Origin: Candidatus Roizmanbacteria bacterium
Lineage (GTDB): Bacteria > Patescibacteriota > Microgenomatia > UBA1406 > GWC2-37-13
Reading direction: 5' to 3'
NCBI GenBank assembly: GCA_012798265.1
Contig: JAAZNM010000004.1
Coordinates: 88,194 to 152,193, forward strand
Length of the DNA: 64,000 bases
A model generated the notes under the pieces. The model was not told where the DNA came from. It saw only the letters and a program-made list of their open reading frames with translations, and did no database searches. A program made the position numbers and the translations under genes. Positions 37,581 through 46,425 of this stretch are shown here, piece after piece. The first letter of the stretch is position 1. Every line of letters begins with the position of its first letter.

Positions 37581-39197
37581 TCATTTTGATTCGTAGATCC
37601 AGAACATCTCCTCGTTGCTGTCTTTCAGTTTGATCTTTTTGATGGCGGCGTAATCGATCGGCCAGTCGTTGAACTGGTCCGGGTATCCGATATAGGCGGT
37701 TTTCGTGTAAGTTTTATCAAAACCGAAACGGAAGTCGAACTTGTCGAACTTTTCAACCTGAGTGAATCCGTATCCGTCGGGAAGAGATAGTTGCTTCGGC
37801 TGTTTTTGGTATCTTAACGGATCATATTTAAGATAATAAAGCAAAAATATGTAAGGTTGTCCCAGTCTTTGGGAGATGACGAAACGGTTATACTTGCCGT
37901 AGTTGTTTTCCACGTATTCGGCCATCTGTTTGTATCCGCACTGCCAGGCTCTTTGGACTACGGCTTTTTTCGGATAGTGGAAAAGATATATGTCCCAGCT
38001 TTTGACAAGAAAAAACAGTAACAGAAAGACGGTTACAGTAACAAGGAATATGGCGGCTCCTTTCTTTTTTAAGTCTTGATATAGGCAGCAGAGTCCGTAG
38101 GCAGCGATCATAAAGAAAGGGAAAAAAAGCATTTGGCTACGGTTAAGCGAACTTTCCTGCCAGGTAAAGGCATTGTTCAAGGGAGCGACCAAAAAAAGCC
38201 CCAACAGCAGATATCGATGCCTTTGTTTGTTTCTGAAAAGGTAATAGAGTCCGATGAAAAACATAAGGTATTCGATTGGTGTTGTCAGGTTGAGGTCGGG
38301 TAACCCAAACCGGTAGTTGCTGTCGCCGTTTATAAACAGGAACTGGGGAGAGATTTGGGAAAAGTACCGGTTGGTAAGCTCGCTTACTGAGGCAACCAAT
38401 TTATTGTGCCAAAGTCTTAGCGGGTGTTCGTTAAGGTATTCGCTTATCCTCATCTGGAAACCCGGGTTTTTAGTAAAGAACAGATTGTTGACTCGGTTGG
38501 CGCTGTAATTTAAATCGGTCAGGAAAGGCAGGCCCAAGGCCATCAAGATTATAGCCAGATAAAACACTTTGGTTTTTATTGCCAGTCTTTTTTTAATGAG
38601 CATATATATTTGGAGGCAGACTACGAATATGAGGAAGATCCGTCCCGTATGATAAGCAAAAGTCGCCAGACAGATAAATATGTCGGTAAGCAACAAATTT
38701 TTGAAGCTTGGTTTTTCCCAGTCTTTGACTAAAAAAAACAAAGAAATCAGGATCATAAGCGATGCCAGGACTCCTTCGTGAGCTTGACGGGAAAGCAAAT
38801 ACAATGCCGGCGAAACCGCCGTCAAAAATGCCGCCACCAAGCTTGTCGGCCTGTTTTTTGAGATTAACCGGGTAAGAAAGAACATCACAAAAACGATAGA
38901 TATTCCGGCAAGGTTGGCGACGATCCTTGTCGAGAGGTCGTTTAACCCGAAGATCTTAATAAAAGGAACTGTCAGGTAGGCATATAATGGTAGTTTGAAG
39001 TCATCGAAAGATTTGAGGCGCAACGGCAAAATCGCCCCGTGTTCGTCACCTCCGGTTTTAAGGATGGAATAAGCGTTGTAGCTATGGGCGATCTCATCGG
39101 CGTTAAGACAGTCGAAACCGCTCGGGTTGTAAAAAGTGAAAAAAACTGCGAGCAGACCCAAGCCCAACAATAGTATTGCCAGCGGTATTTTTTTCAT
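37581..39197 (-). CDS. GT-C glycosyltransferase (ArnT/PMT-like)
   Basis: A 538-residue polytopic protein with about ten to twelve membrane helices and a soluble C-terminal domain. The first extracytoplasmic loop carries the catalytic acidic motif in LNADEIAHSYNAYSILKTGG, the GT39/GT83 pattern of enzymes using polyprenyl-phosphate sugars. It shares this loop and the following FDDFKLPLYAYLTVPF with the protein at 53515-55215, so the two are paralogues. It overlaps the GT2 gene upstream by 4 nt. Confidence 0.85.
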   Translation of the reverse strand: MKKIPLAILLLGLGLLAVFFTFYNPSGFDCLNADEIAHSYNAYSILKTGGDEHGAILPLRLKSFDDFKLPLYAYLTVPFIKIFGLNDLSTRIVANLAGISIVFVMFFLTRLISKNRPTSLVAAFLTAVSPALYLLSRQAHEGVLASLMILISLFFLVKDWEKPSFKNLLLTDIFICLATFAYHTGRIFLIFVVCLQIYMLIKKRLAIKTKVFYLAIILMALGLPFLTDLNYSANRVNNLFFTKNPGFQMRISEYLNEHPLRLWHNKLVASVSELTNRYFSQISPQFLFINGDSNYRFGLPDLNLTTPIEYLMFFIGLYYLFRNKQRHRYLLLGLFLVAPLNNAFTWQESSLNRSQMLFFPFFMIAAYGLCCLYQDLKKKGAAIFLVTVTVFLLLFFLVKSWDIYLFHYPKKAVVQRAWQCGYKQMAEYVENNYGKYNRFVISQRLGQPYIFLLYYLKYDPLRYQKQPKQLSLPDGYGFTQVEKFDKFDFRFGFDKTYTKTAYIGYPDQFNDWPIDYAAIKKIKLKDSNEEMFWIYESK

Positions 39198-40105
39198 TTC
39201 TTGAATATATTAAGGATCTGGCGATCCGACTTAATAAACAGTTTAACTTGTTTATTTCTGACTTTTACGATCTCGGGCAACAGAGGCAGAGCCAAAAAAA
39301 ATCCCTGGATTATCTGCCGGTTGCCCTTAATAAGGGCGGTTAAAAGATGTTTTGGCAGATGAATGAGATGAGTAAACATCATATCGGAATCGGTGATATT
39401 TTTCCAATGGAAGATAAACTGGTTGCGATAGGCAATTTTGGAAACGACGTTCTTTTTAAAATATTTTCCGATAGTGCTTTCATGATGGTGTTCCACCTTA
39501 ACCGTCGGAAAATAGAGTATCCGATAACCCATTTTCCAGGCGCGGTATGATAGGTCAATGTCTTCCCAATAGAAGGGTCTGTATAATCCGTCAAACATAC
39601 CAACTTTAACAAAGGTTTCTTTTCTGAATATCATCGCTCCTCCTTCGGCCCAGAAATTGTATCCGGTTTCTTTTTTTTCATCGGGTCGATGGTAAATGAA
39701 ACCGTCTAAAAAACAAGCAGAGTTGTGTCCGACCGTTGAAGCGTCCGCCTCTATCTGGGCAAAAGACAGGGCAAAAATACTCGGATCTTTTTTCAAAACA
39801 GGCAAAGCTTCAAGGAAAGACGAGTCCCTTAAAATAACGTCGGAGTTAAGGAGTAATATGATTTTGCCCGAGCTTTCCCTGATGCCGTCGTTGACGGTCA
39901 AACCGAAACCGAGATTTTTTTTATGGTTGATTATTCGGGCCGAAGGGGCGATTTTTTTGACCGCCGGTTCTATATCTTCTTCCGGACAGTCGTTGACGAT
40001 GACAAGCTCGCTCTGTCTAAAATACCTCAGGTTGATTTTCAGGTTACGGCAAAAAGCCTCAAGGTTTTTGTAGACGGGAATGACGACGGAAACGGTTTTT
40101 TCCAT
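39194..40105 (-). CDS. GT2 glycosyltransferase (rhamnosyltransferase-like)
   Basis: A 303-residue GT-A enzyme: VSVVIPVYKNLEAF at the start, VNDCPEE for the first metal/nucleotide site, LLLNSDVIL as the DxD equivalent, FWAEGGAMIFRKE and YWEDIDLSYRAWKMGYRI, the pattern of WbbL-like rhamnosyltransferases. It acts at the cytoplasmic membrane face on a lipid-linked acceptor. It overlaps the next gene (37581) by 4 nt and follows the GT4 gene by 5 nt. Confidence 0.87.
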   Translation of the reverse strand: MEKTVSVVIPVYKNLEAFCRNLKINLRYFRQSELVIVNDCPEEDIEPAVKKIAPSARIINHKKNLGFGLTVNDGIRESSGKIILLLNSDVILRDSSFLEALPVLKKDPSIFALSFAQIEADASTVGHNSACFLDGFIYHRPDEKKETGYNFWAEGGAMIFRKETFVKVGMFDGLYRPFYWEDIDLSYRAWKMGYRILYFPTVKVEHHHESTIGKYFKKNVVSKIAYRNQFIFHWKNITDSDMMFTHLIHLPKHLLTALIKGNRQIIQGFFLALPLLPEIVKVRNKQVKLFIKSDRQILNIFKK

Positions 40106-40110
40106 ATTAT

Positions 40111-41193
40111 CTATAAAACGACCTCCTCAACTTTTTTTTTAAAATTATTATAAGAAAAATCGGCACAGGCGAGTCTTTTCGCCTGATTGGTTATTTTGCT
40201 GACCGCATTGTCATCGGTAAGGCATAGGACCATGGCATTTAACAGTTGTTCCTCGTTTTCAAACAGGAAGCCGTTTTTTTGGTCAACGACAATCTCCTTC
40301 GGACCACCGGCTTTATAGCAAAAAACGACGTTGCCTGATGCCATAGCCTCGATCGGACTAATCCCTAAATGTTCCACCAATTCGGGATTTTTCCGGTCGT
40401 CTATCCCGTAACCGGCGAAATGCCAGTAAAATCTTGATCTGGCGTAAAGATCATAAAGGTTATCCAGATCGATATTGGGTTTAAGGACAATCTGCCTGTC
40501 GTCGCCGATAACTTTTTTTAGGTTATTGAAGTAATCTTCATCCTCTTTTTTAAGGCCGCCGGCGAGAATCAACCTGAAGTCTGCCAGCCGTCTATCTTTA
40601 GTTTTCAATCTTTGGAAGGTTTTTATCATGAGATCCTGTCTTTTGCTGTGGAGATGACTGAAAAAACGTCCTACCGACAAAATGATATTTTCTTTTTTTA
40701 GGCATGACAACTTAAGATCGATCAGTCTTTGGTCGATAAACGGATAAATAAGCTCGGAATCAATATCCCAATCAGATAGTTTTTTTTGAGTGAAGGAGGA
40801 GTTGCTGATAATTTTGTAATTAAAAGCCTTTAATCGGCTGAGCGGTCCGATCGGATAAAGATTTTTTTTCGGAACCATGGCGAAAATGAAGTTTTTTTTT
40901 GCCGAAGAAAAAAAATAACTGCCGTCGGGGACGTAAAAAAAATAGTCGAAGTTTTTAAGGACTCCGATCTTTTTGAAAAGACCCTTCTTTTTAAAAATAT
41001 TAGGAAGAAAATTGATTTTATCGAATTTCATACCCAGGTAGTTTTTTATTTCGGAGCACAGATTATCATCCCAAAAAATATTTGTTTCGATGCCGTTATC
41101 TTCCAGGACTTTCAGCAGGGAAAGAATATGTTTTTCGCCTCCGCCAAGGGTATTGAGATAAGGATCATACAGGGCGGCTTTTTTTCTTTTCAT
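40111..41193 (-). CDS. GT4-like glycosyltransferase
   Basis: About 360 residues from the ATG of MKRKKAALYDPYLNTLGGGE, chosen because the GGGE phosphate-loop motif of GT-B enzymes normally lies close to the start and an earlier ATG (41244) sits deep inside the upstream gene. The C-terminal half has ILSVGRFFSHLHSKRQDLMI and the donor-binding EHLGISPIEAMASGNVVFCY motif of GT4. It overlaps the preceding GT2 gene by 29 nt. Confidence 0.83.
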   Translation of the reverse strand: MKRKKAALYDPYLNTLGGGEKHILSLLKVLEDNGIETNIFWDDNLCSEIKNYLGMKFDKINFLPNIFKKKGLFKKIGVLKNFDYFFYVPDGSYFFSSAKKNFIFAMVPKKNLYPIGPLSRLKAFNYKIISNSSFTQKKLSDWDIDSELIYPFIDQRLIDLKLSCLKKENIILSVGRFFSHLHSKRQDLMIKTFQRLKTKDRRLADFRLILAGGLKKEDEDYFNNLKKVIGDDRQIVLKPNIDLDNLYDLYARSRFYWHFAGYGIDDRKNPELVEHLGISPIEAMASGNVVFCYKAGGPKEIVVDQKNGFLFENEEQLLNAMVLCLTDDNAVSKITNQAKRLACADFSYNNFKKKVEEVVL

Positions 41194-41935
41194 ATAAATA
41201 AAGGTATGTAATGGTTTTTGAAAAGGCCTGATAGACGCTTTCAATTATACCAGCCGTTCCGTCGGCAAAACCGATTTTCCCGATAAGTCGGCGATACAGT
41301 TCACCGAAAAACTTCCTGAAAAAAATAAAGGTTCCGGCTGGTCGGCCGGCCTTGAAAAGCAGTTCCGACTCAATCTCTTCAAAAACGACTGTTTTATCGA
41401 CCATTTTGGAGATCTCGCCATGAAAATAATGAGTCAAGGATTGTTTTAATAAACCGCAATCTCCTTTTATCTTTGGCGTTGAATGAATCTGTTCCGGCCA
41501 GTCAACAAAGTCTGATCTCGAGATCAACCGGGTTTGGTAGTCGGGCCACCAGCCTCCGTGTTTAAGCCATTTGCCGGTGGAACCGTTGAATATATTTTTT
41601 CTCGGTACTTTATAGTATGTGTAGCGTCGGTTTTTGACAGTTATTTTTATTTCGGTGGCCAGAGCCGGAGTGATCCTTTCATCTCCGTCAAGAATGAAAA
41701 TCCAGTCGGTCTTGGCCTTTTCGATAGCGAACTTTCTAGCCGGTTCAACATATTGAACAAAGGGAAAGCTATACAGTTCACATCCTAATTTTTTTGCCAA
41801 ATCCACGGTCTTGTCTTGGCTTTGCATATCGATAACGATAATCTTGTCGGTGAGCAATCTTGCCGATTTTACGCAACTGGCGATATTGTCCTCTTCATTT
41901 CTGGTGTGGATGATGGCGGTTATCTGCGGATTCAT
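41165..41935 (-). CDS. GT2 glycosyltransferase (WaaE-like)
   Basis: A 256-residue enzyme with TAIIHTRNEEDNIASCVKSA, IVIDMQSQDKTV, FILDGDERI (the DxD) and the FNGSTGKWLKHGGWWPDYQT stretch typical of the WaaE/KdtX-like GT2 group that adds a sugar to a lipid or core oligosaccharide. A TATAAT on the minus strand (41951-41946), inside the 3' end of the upstream gene, lies 10 nt before its ATG, so it has its own promoter. The GT4 gene overlaps its 3' end. Confidence 0.86.
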   Translation of the reverse strand: MNPQITAIIHTRNEEDNIASCVKSARLLTDKIIVIDMQSQDKTVDLAKKLGCELYSFPFVQYVEPARKFAIEKAKTDWIFILDGDERITPALATEIKITVKNRRYTYYKVPRKNIFNGSTGKWLKHGGWWPDYQTRLISRSDFVDWPEQIHSTPKIKGDCGLLKQSLTHYFHGEISKMVDKTVVFEEIESELLFKAGRPAGTFIFFRKFFGELYRRLIGKIGFADGTAGIIESVYQAFSKTITYLYLYEKKKSRPV

Positions 41936-41936
41936 A

Positions 41937-42491
41937 TCATTTAATATTATAAATTTTTTTTATCAATTCTGACGTTTGCAGGAAATTTTTTCCTCGCTTA
42001 GTAAGTTTATAACATCGGTTTTCCTCCTCAATCATATTGATAGCTGTTTGTTCAACTATCCTTTTGCCGATGGCATCTTTGCCTGTCACATATTCGTTAA
42101 CAAGGTGTTTCCTTAACTCATTTTTAGTCAGTCCGCGGCAAGAGTTTTTTTCATTTTCATTTAGGAGGTTGAGCAGGTACATGGTTACCGACCGTTCAAA
42201 TGTTACCGGCAGAACGACAAAAAGACTAAGATTGATTGAAACGGCGACAAAAATGGCGGCCATCATCGATTCTATTTTTGATTTGGAAAACAGCCTGTTG
42301 ATAAAAAATATCGCGACCACTGAGGCAAAAAAAACCACCAATAGCAGAATGAGTCCCCGATAGAAAACGACAGTCTGATTTTTTAAGACGGGTAAACGTA
42401 TAAGGACTAAAAAAAACAGGGTAAAAAATGTCATGGTGGTAACGTAGATAAATATGGTTAGATATGGTTCCTTGATTGTTTTATGTGTCAT
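41937..42491 (-). CDS. Membrane protein with C-terminal winged-helix-like domain
   Basis: A 184-residue protein: four hydrophobic segments (about 10-32, 41-65, 74-97), then a soluble C-terminal part (about 110-184) with LTKNELRKHLVNEYVTGKDA, INMIEEENRCYKLTKRGKNF and LQTSELIKKIY, which looks like a winged helix with a beta-wing ending in LTKRG. It could be a membrane-bound regulator for the glycan cluster, but no ligand or target is evident. It is divergent from 42526 and the two share a symmetric -10 element. Confidence 0.55.
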   Translation of the reverse strand: MTHKTIKEPYLTIFIYVTTMTFFTLFFLVLIRLPVLKNQTVVFYRGLILLLVVFFASVVAIFFINRLFSKSKIESMMAAIFVAVSINLSLFVVLPVTFERSVTMYLLNLLNENEKNSCRGLTKNELRKHLVNEYVTGKDAIGKRIVEQTAINMIEEENRCYKLTKRGKNFLQTSELIKKIYNIK

Positions 42492-42507
42492 TTTTCCGTC
42501 TGATATA

Positions 42508-42519
42508 TATTATAATATT
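42508..42519. promoter_or_regulatory. Symmetric bidirectional -10 element
   Basis: ATATTATAATAT is a perfect 12-bp palindrome containing TATAAT on both strands. On the plus strand TATAAT (42511-42516) is 9 nt before the ATG at 42526; on the minus strand it is 17-20 nt before the ATG at 42491. One sequence can thus start transcription of both genes in opposite directions. Confidence 0.6.
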
Positions 42520-42525
42520 TAGGCT

Positions 42526-44127
42526 ATGAAAAAATATGCTTGGATTTTTCTTCTACCTGTTTTGATTTTGGGTTTTTGGTTGAGAACGATAAACTTTTCC
42601 CAGATCACATTCACCTACGATCAGGCCAGGGATGCTTTTGAAGCTCTTGATATCTGGAGAGGTGACCATTTCCGCCTTCTTGGTCCGGCGACCGACTTGG
42701 GCGGCCTTTTCCACGGTCCATTTTACTGGTATATGCTTTCTCCTCTTTATCATTTTTCAAACGGCAACATTGCTGTCGTCAAGGTATTTTTAATATTGTT
42801 TAATCTTGTTAATGCGGCTTTTATATATTTTTTTAGTAAAAAACTGTTCAAAAACCGTTTTGTCGGTGTTCTGTCGGCTTTGCTTTTTGCGCTTTCCTTT
42901 GAGGCCGTCCAGTACGGACGATGGATATCAAACCCGGCTCCGGCGGTTCTGACCAATGCTATATTTTTTTACGGCCTGTGGTTGTTCGTCAACAATAGGA
43001 AACGGGCATTGCCCTTAATGGTTCTTGGACTGGGTTTATCGATTCAATTCCAGTTTTTTATGACATATCTGTTTTTTCTGATCCTCCCGATATTTATCTA
43101 TAAATTGGCAAAAAAAACTTTTACGGTTTCAAGATCGGATATACTACTGACGTTTATATCGCTGCTGGTTTTTTCAACCTTTATTTTGGCCGAGTTTAAA
43201 TTCGGTTTCCAGGGCTTTAAAGCTTTGTTGAAGTTTCTTTCCGAGGAAAAACCTCTTTTCAATAACGGATTTATTGCCGCCTTTAACGTTTTTATGGACA
43301 GGATCTTCAATACATTCTCCTTAAACGTATTTGGAAAAAATGCCCTCATATCCGGTCTTTGCACTTTGTCGGTATTGATTTACTCGTTGTTCTTTGCCCC
43401 CGGCCGTTATAAAAGGCAAGTATTTTTTCTTATTGTCTGGCTTTTTTCCCCGATACTCCTGTTTTCGTTCGAAAAGAACAGCGCCCAGTTTGCGACGATA
43501 GGCATACTTTATCCGGCGATAATGCTTACTTCATTTACCATTCATCAGTTATTTGTCTGTAAAAAAGAGCTCCGGGTTTTTGCTGTTTTGTTTGTGTTGT
43601 TTGTATCAATAACCCAGATAGGAATGGTTTACCGTTATACCAAAAACGGCGAAGTCATTTTCGCGGTTCAAGACAAAATGCTTCTTAGCGATCAAAAAAA
43701 AGTTATCGACTGGATATATAAGGAAAGTCGGGGAAAACCGTTCTCCCTCAATACGGTCACCAATCCACTTTTTATCAACACGACCTGGAGCTATCTTTTC
43801 GATTGGTATGGGAAAAACAGATATGGTTATATGCCTTCTTGGGTCGGTTATCCTCAGGACGGAGTTTACGGGTCTCAGGTCAGATATACGCCAAAAAACA
43901 TTATGGATGGTACCCGTTATTTTTTGATTATCGAACCGACGCCGGGTATTCCGGACATGTATATCTTTGTTTACGTAAGGTACGAAAACAGCCGGTCGAC
44001 TTTGATTAAAAAACAACAGATAGGCGGTTTTACGGTTGAGGAGAGAATCTTCGGCAAGTATAAAGATTTTTCTCGTGAAGATCTCTTTAAGAAAGAGGTC
44101 AAAACCGCGACAGAAACTTCTCCTTGA
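42526..44127 (+). CDS. GT-C glycosyltransferase, DQxRD subfamily
   Basis: A 533-residue polytopic protein, about ten helices plus a C-terminal soluble region. The first loop has FTYDQARDAFEALDIWRGDH and LLGPATDLGGLFHGPFYWYM, shared in pattern with 44917-46425 and 61257-62720. The acidic DQxRD is the probable catalytic site for transfer from a polyprenyl-phosphate sugar. The mRNA should be near leaderless. Its 3' end overlaps the GT2 gene on the other strand by 29 nt (44099-44127). Confidence 0.82.
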   Translation: MKKYAWIFLLPVLILGFWLRTINFSQITFTYDQARDAFEALDIWRGDHFRLLGPATDLGGLFHGPFYWYMLSPLYHFSNGNIAVVKVFLILFNLVNAAFIYFFSKKLFKNRFVGVLSALLFALSFEAVQYGRWISNPAPAVLTNAIFFYGLWLFVNNRKRALPLMVLGLGLSIQFQFFMTYLFFLILPIFIYKLAKKTFTVSRSDILLTFISLLVFSTFILAEFKFGFQGFKALLKFLSEEKPLFNNGFIAAFNVFMDRIFNTFSLNVFGKNALISGLCTLSVLIYSLFFAPGRYKRQVFFLIVWLFSPILLFSFEKNSAQFATIGILYPAIMLTSFTIHQLFVCKKELRVFAVLFVLFVSITQIGMVYRYTKNGEVIFAVQDKMLLSDQKKVIDWIYKESRGKPFSLNTVTNPLFINTTWSYLFDWYGKNRYGYMPSWVGYPQDGVYGSQVRYTPKNIMDGTRYFLIIEPTPGIPDMYIFVYVRYENSRSTLIKKQQIGGFTVEERIFGKYKDFSREDLFKKEVKTATETSP

Positions 44128-44914
44128 TAAGATGGACCTTAGTGCGAAAAGGAGCGTAACGGAGTCCGAATTTGATACGGTTTTTTCCTTGGTAAATCCG
44201 GTGGAGGTTTGACCCCGAACCGCCGGTCGACTGGGCTACCTTATGCCAGATAACGATCTTCGGATTGTAGATAAGCTTAAAACCCGCCCGCTTGGCTTTT
44301 TCGCTGTAGTCGGCATCTTCATAGTATAAAAAATATGATTCGTCCCACGGACCCGTCTTTTTCCAGACTTTATCGTTAAAACAAACCAGGCAGCCGCTGA
44401 TAAAGTCGGTCTTCCCGTATGAATCATATTGTTTGTTGTCGACTTCGTCGACCCCCCGGTGTTTAGTATAAACGTTATTCCAGTCGACTATGCCTCCGGC
44501 ATACCAAATTACCCGTCCCAGTTCGTTTTTTTTGTATCTGTTCTTGTGATATTCATAGCCGGGAGCATAGTATATTTTACCGGTGAAAATATCGGCTTTT
44601 TCAAATGTCCGGTTTGTTTCGGCTAAAAAATCGTCGTCAAAATAAACGTCGTTATTAATAACGCAAAACTCGGTTACTCCTTTCTTCGACAAAAAAGACA
44701 CTCCTTGATTGATGCCATAGGCATAACCTTTATTGTCGATCTTGTCAAGATAAAGACCTTTAAAGTTGTTTTTAAAATAATAGTTTTCTTTTTTTGTCGA
44801 GGTATCGGCGATATAAACAAAGACATTTCGGCTGCCGCTGATTTTTTTAAGCGAATCGAGAAACTCTTGAGTCATTCCGTATTGATTGTAGTTGACGGTA
44901 ATTATGCCTAACAT
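44099..44914 (-). CDS. GT2 glycosyltransferase (rhamnosyltransferase-like)
   Basis: About 271 residues from MLGIITVNYNQYGMTQEFL; an upstream ATG at 44944 lies inside the neighbouring gene. GT-A signs: VNYNQY start, VINNDVYFDDDFL (DxD region), GGIVDWNN, SGCLVCFNDKVWKKTGPWDE and YYEDADYSEKAKRAGFKLIY. It lies 2 nt after the stop of the GT-C gene 44917-46425 and is co-transcribed with it. Confidence 0.86.
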   Translation of the reverse strand: MLGIITVNYNQYGMTQEFLDSLKKISGSRNVFVYIADTSTKKENYYFKNNFKGLYLDKIDNKGYAYGINQGVSFLSKKGVTEFCVINNDVYFDDDFLAETNRTFEKADIFTGKIYYAPGYEYHKNRYKKNELGRVIWYAGGIVDWNNVYTKHRGVDEVDNKQYDSYGKTDFISGCLVCFNDKVWKKTGPWDESYFLYYEDADYSEKAKRAGFKLIYNPKIVIWHKVAQSTGGSGSNLHRIYQGKNRIKFGLRYAPFRTKVHLIKEKFLSRF

Positions 44915-44916
44915 AT

Positions 44917-46425
44917 TTATCTTTGTTTTTCCGGGGATTTCCACAGCTCAATGTTGACGTTTCCGTCCATGCGATGGGTTTTTATCAAAGTGGCGCCCGG
45001 GACGATATGATCCTTCCTGAACTGGTCGATTCGGAATTGGAAAGGATCGTTTTCGATTATATACCAGCATTGGTCGTTAATATAGCCTTGGTCTGGTTCC
45101 GGGATTTTCTTTATCCGGGCGTAGTAACTAAGCAGATAATTATAGGTGTGGGGAATGACAGGCGGTGTGTATATCCTCAGACAGAATCTGTTGCCCTTAT
45201 TGACATCGTAAAGATAGTTGACTGTTCGGTCAATGCTTCTTAACCCGACGTTTTCTACCGGTTTTTTGTCGGACAGGTTTTGGCTAAATTTGACGATATT
45301 AACGATCAGTATTATCGACAGTGTTGCCGCCGGTATTAACGCGAATTTTTTTCCTTTTTTGGAAAAACCATAGATGCCGAAGACCGTTAGTAAAGCGAAA
45401 TAATATGTCAGGCCTTCGTAATAGTTAAGCCAGAAACTGTCTTTATAAAAACAGGAAAGAACCAAAAGGAAAAAAACTGTCGTGGCGACAAAGTTAAAAA
45501 AAAGCCGTTGTTCCTTATTTATTTTTCTGTATCCGATTGTCAGTCCGACCGAAGCCGTCAAGAGGATAACTGCCGCAAGCAACCATCCGTCATAGACAAA
45601 AAGCGATTTCAGGTAATACGTAAACATGCTGATACGGTCGGGGATAAGTGCCATTATCGGTTTTGGAGTATGCAGCGTCGGTTGAGTTATATATTTTATC
45701 ACTACCTTTGTTTGGGGAAAACCCTTGATGGCCTCAAAGACAATCCGCGGCGCTATCGGTATTATCAAACCGACGAAAGCATAAAGGAAGTTTATCTTGC
45801 GGGCAAAAAATCTCTTTGTCTGCCTCAGTAAAACTAGCGATATCAGAAAAGCGGGAATGGTAAAGATGCCGGCCGGCAGTTCAGCTTCGAATATAAAACC
45901 CAGACTCAAGAAAACAAGAAAAATATAGAGGTTTTTTTTTGTTTTTATGAACTGGTATAAGGAGAACAGAAAAGACAGAATGAAGGGTAATACCAAAATG
46001 CTGCTGATGGCAAAAAACGACATACCGATCATATAAGGTGAAGAAGCGATCAGGCCTAAAAAAATAAGGGCAACTGTCGGATCGAACTCTTTTTTTATAA
46101 ACAGATAAAAAAGAAATACCTGTATAAAACTGACGGCCAGGATAAAGATCAAAAATCCGGTCGGCCAGCCGTTGAACATAATGAAAGGGATGCTTAAGAA
46201 ATAATACCACCAGACGCCATGATATAATCCCATAATTCCGGTAGTCGGGCCAAGGAGGGTAGGGTTTTTATAAAGGATGATTTCCTGGGCTTTCAGGAAG
46301 TCGCGTCCCTGGTCATAAGTATAGGGGACGGTTTGATTAATTATCGGGATTATCCTAAAATAAAAAAATAAAAAGACTAACAATAGTTCGGCCAATATGA
46401 ATAAAAGATTTCGTCTGGATTTCAT
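44917..46425 (-). CDS. GT-C glycosyltransferase, DQxRD subfamily
   Basis: A 502-residue polytopic protein. The first loop is YTYDQGRDFLKAQEIILYKN and LLGPTTGIMGLYHGVWWYYF, paralogous to 42526 and 61257. It has a long C-terminal soluble tail (about 400-502). A minus-strand TATAAT (46440-46435) lies 9 nt before its ATG. Its first 29 nt overlap, head to head, the first 29 nt of the gene on the plus strand. Confidence 0.82.
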   Translation of the reverse strand: MKSRRNLLFILAELLLVFLFFYFRIIPIINQTVPYTYDQGRDFLKAQEIILYKNPTLLGPTTGIMGLYHGVWWYYFLSIPFIMFNGWPTGFLIFILAVSFIQVFLFYLFIKKEFDPTVALIFLGLIASSPYMIGMSFFAISSILVLPFILSFLFSLYQFIKTKKNLYIFLVFLSLGFIFEAELPAGIFTIPAFLISLVLLRQTKRFFARKINFLYAFVGLIIPIAPRIVFEAIKGFPQTKVVIKYITQPTLHTPKPIMALIPDRISMFTYYLKSLFVYDGWLLAAVILLTASVGLTIGYRKINKEQRLFFNFVATTVFFLLVLSCFYKDSFWLNYYEGLTYYFALLTVFGIYGFSKKGKKFALIPAATLSIILIVNIVKFSQNLSDKKPVENVGLRSIDRTVNYLYDVNKGNRFCLRIYTPPVIPHTYNYLLSYYARIKKIPEPDQGYINDQCWYIIENDPFQFRIDQFRKDHIVPGATLIKTHRMDGNVNIELWKSPEKQR

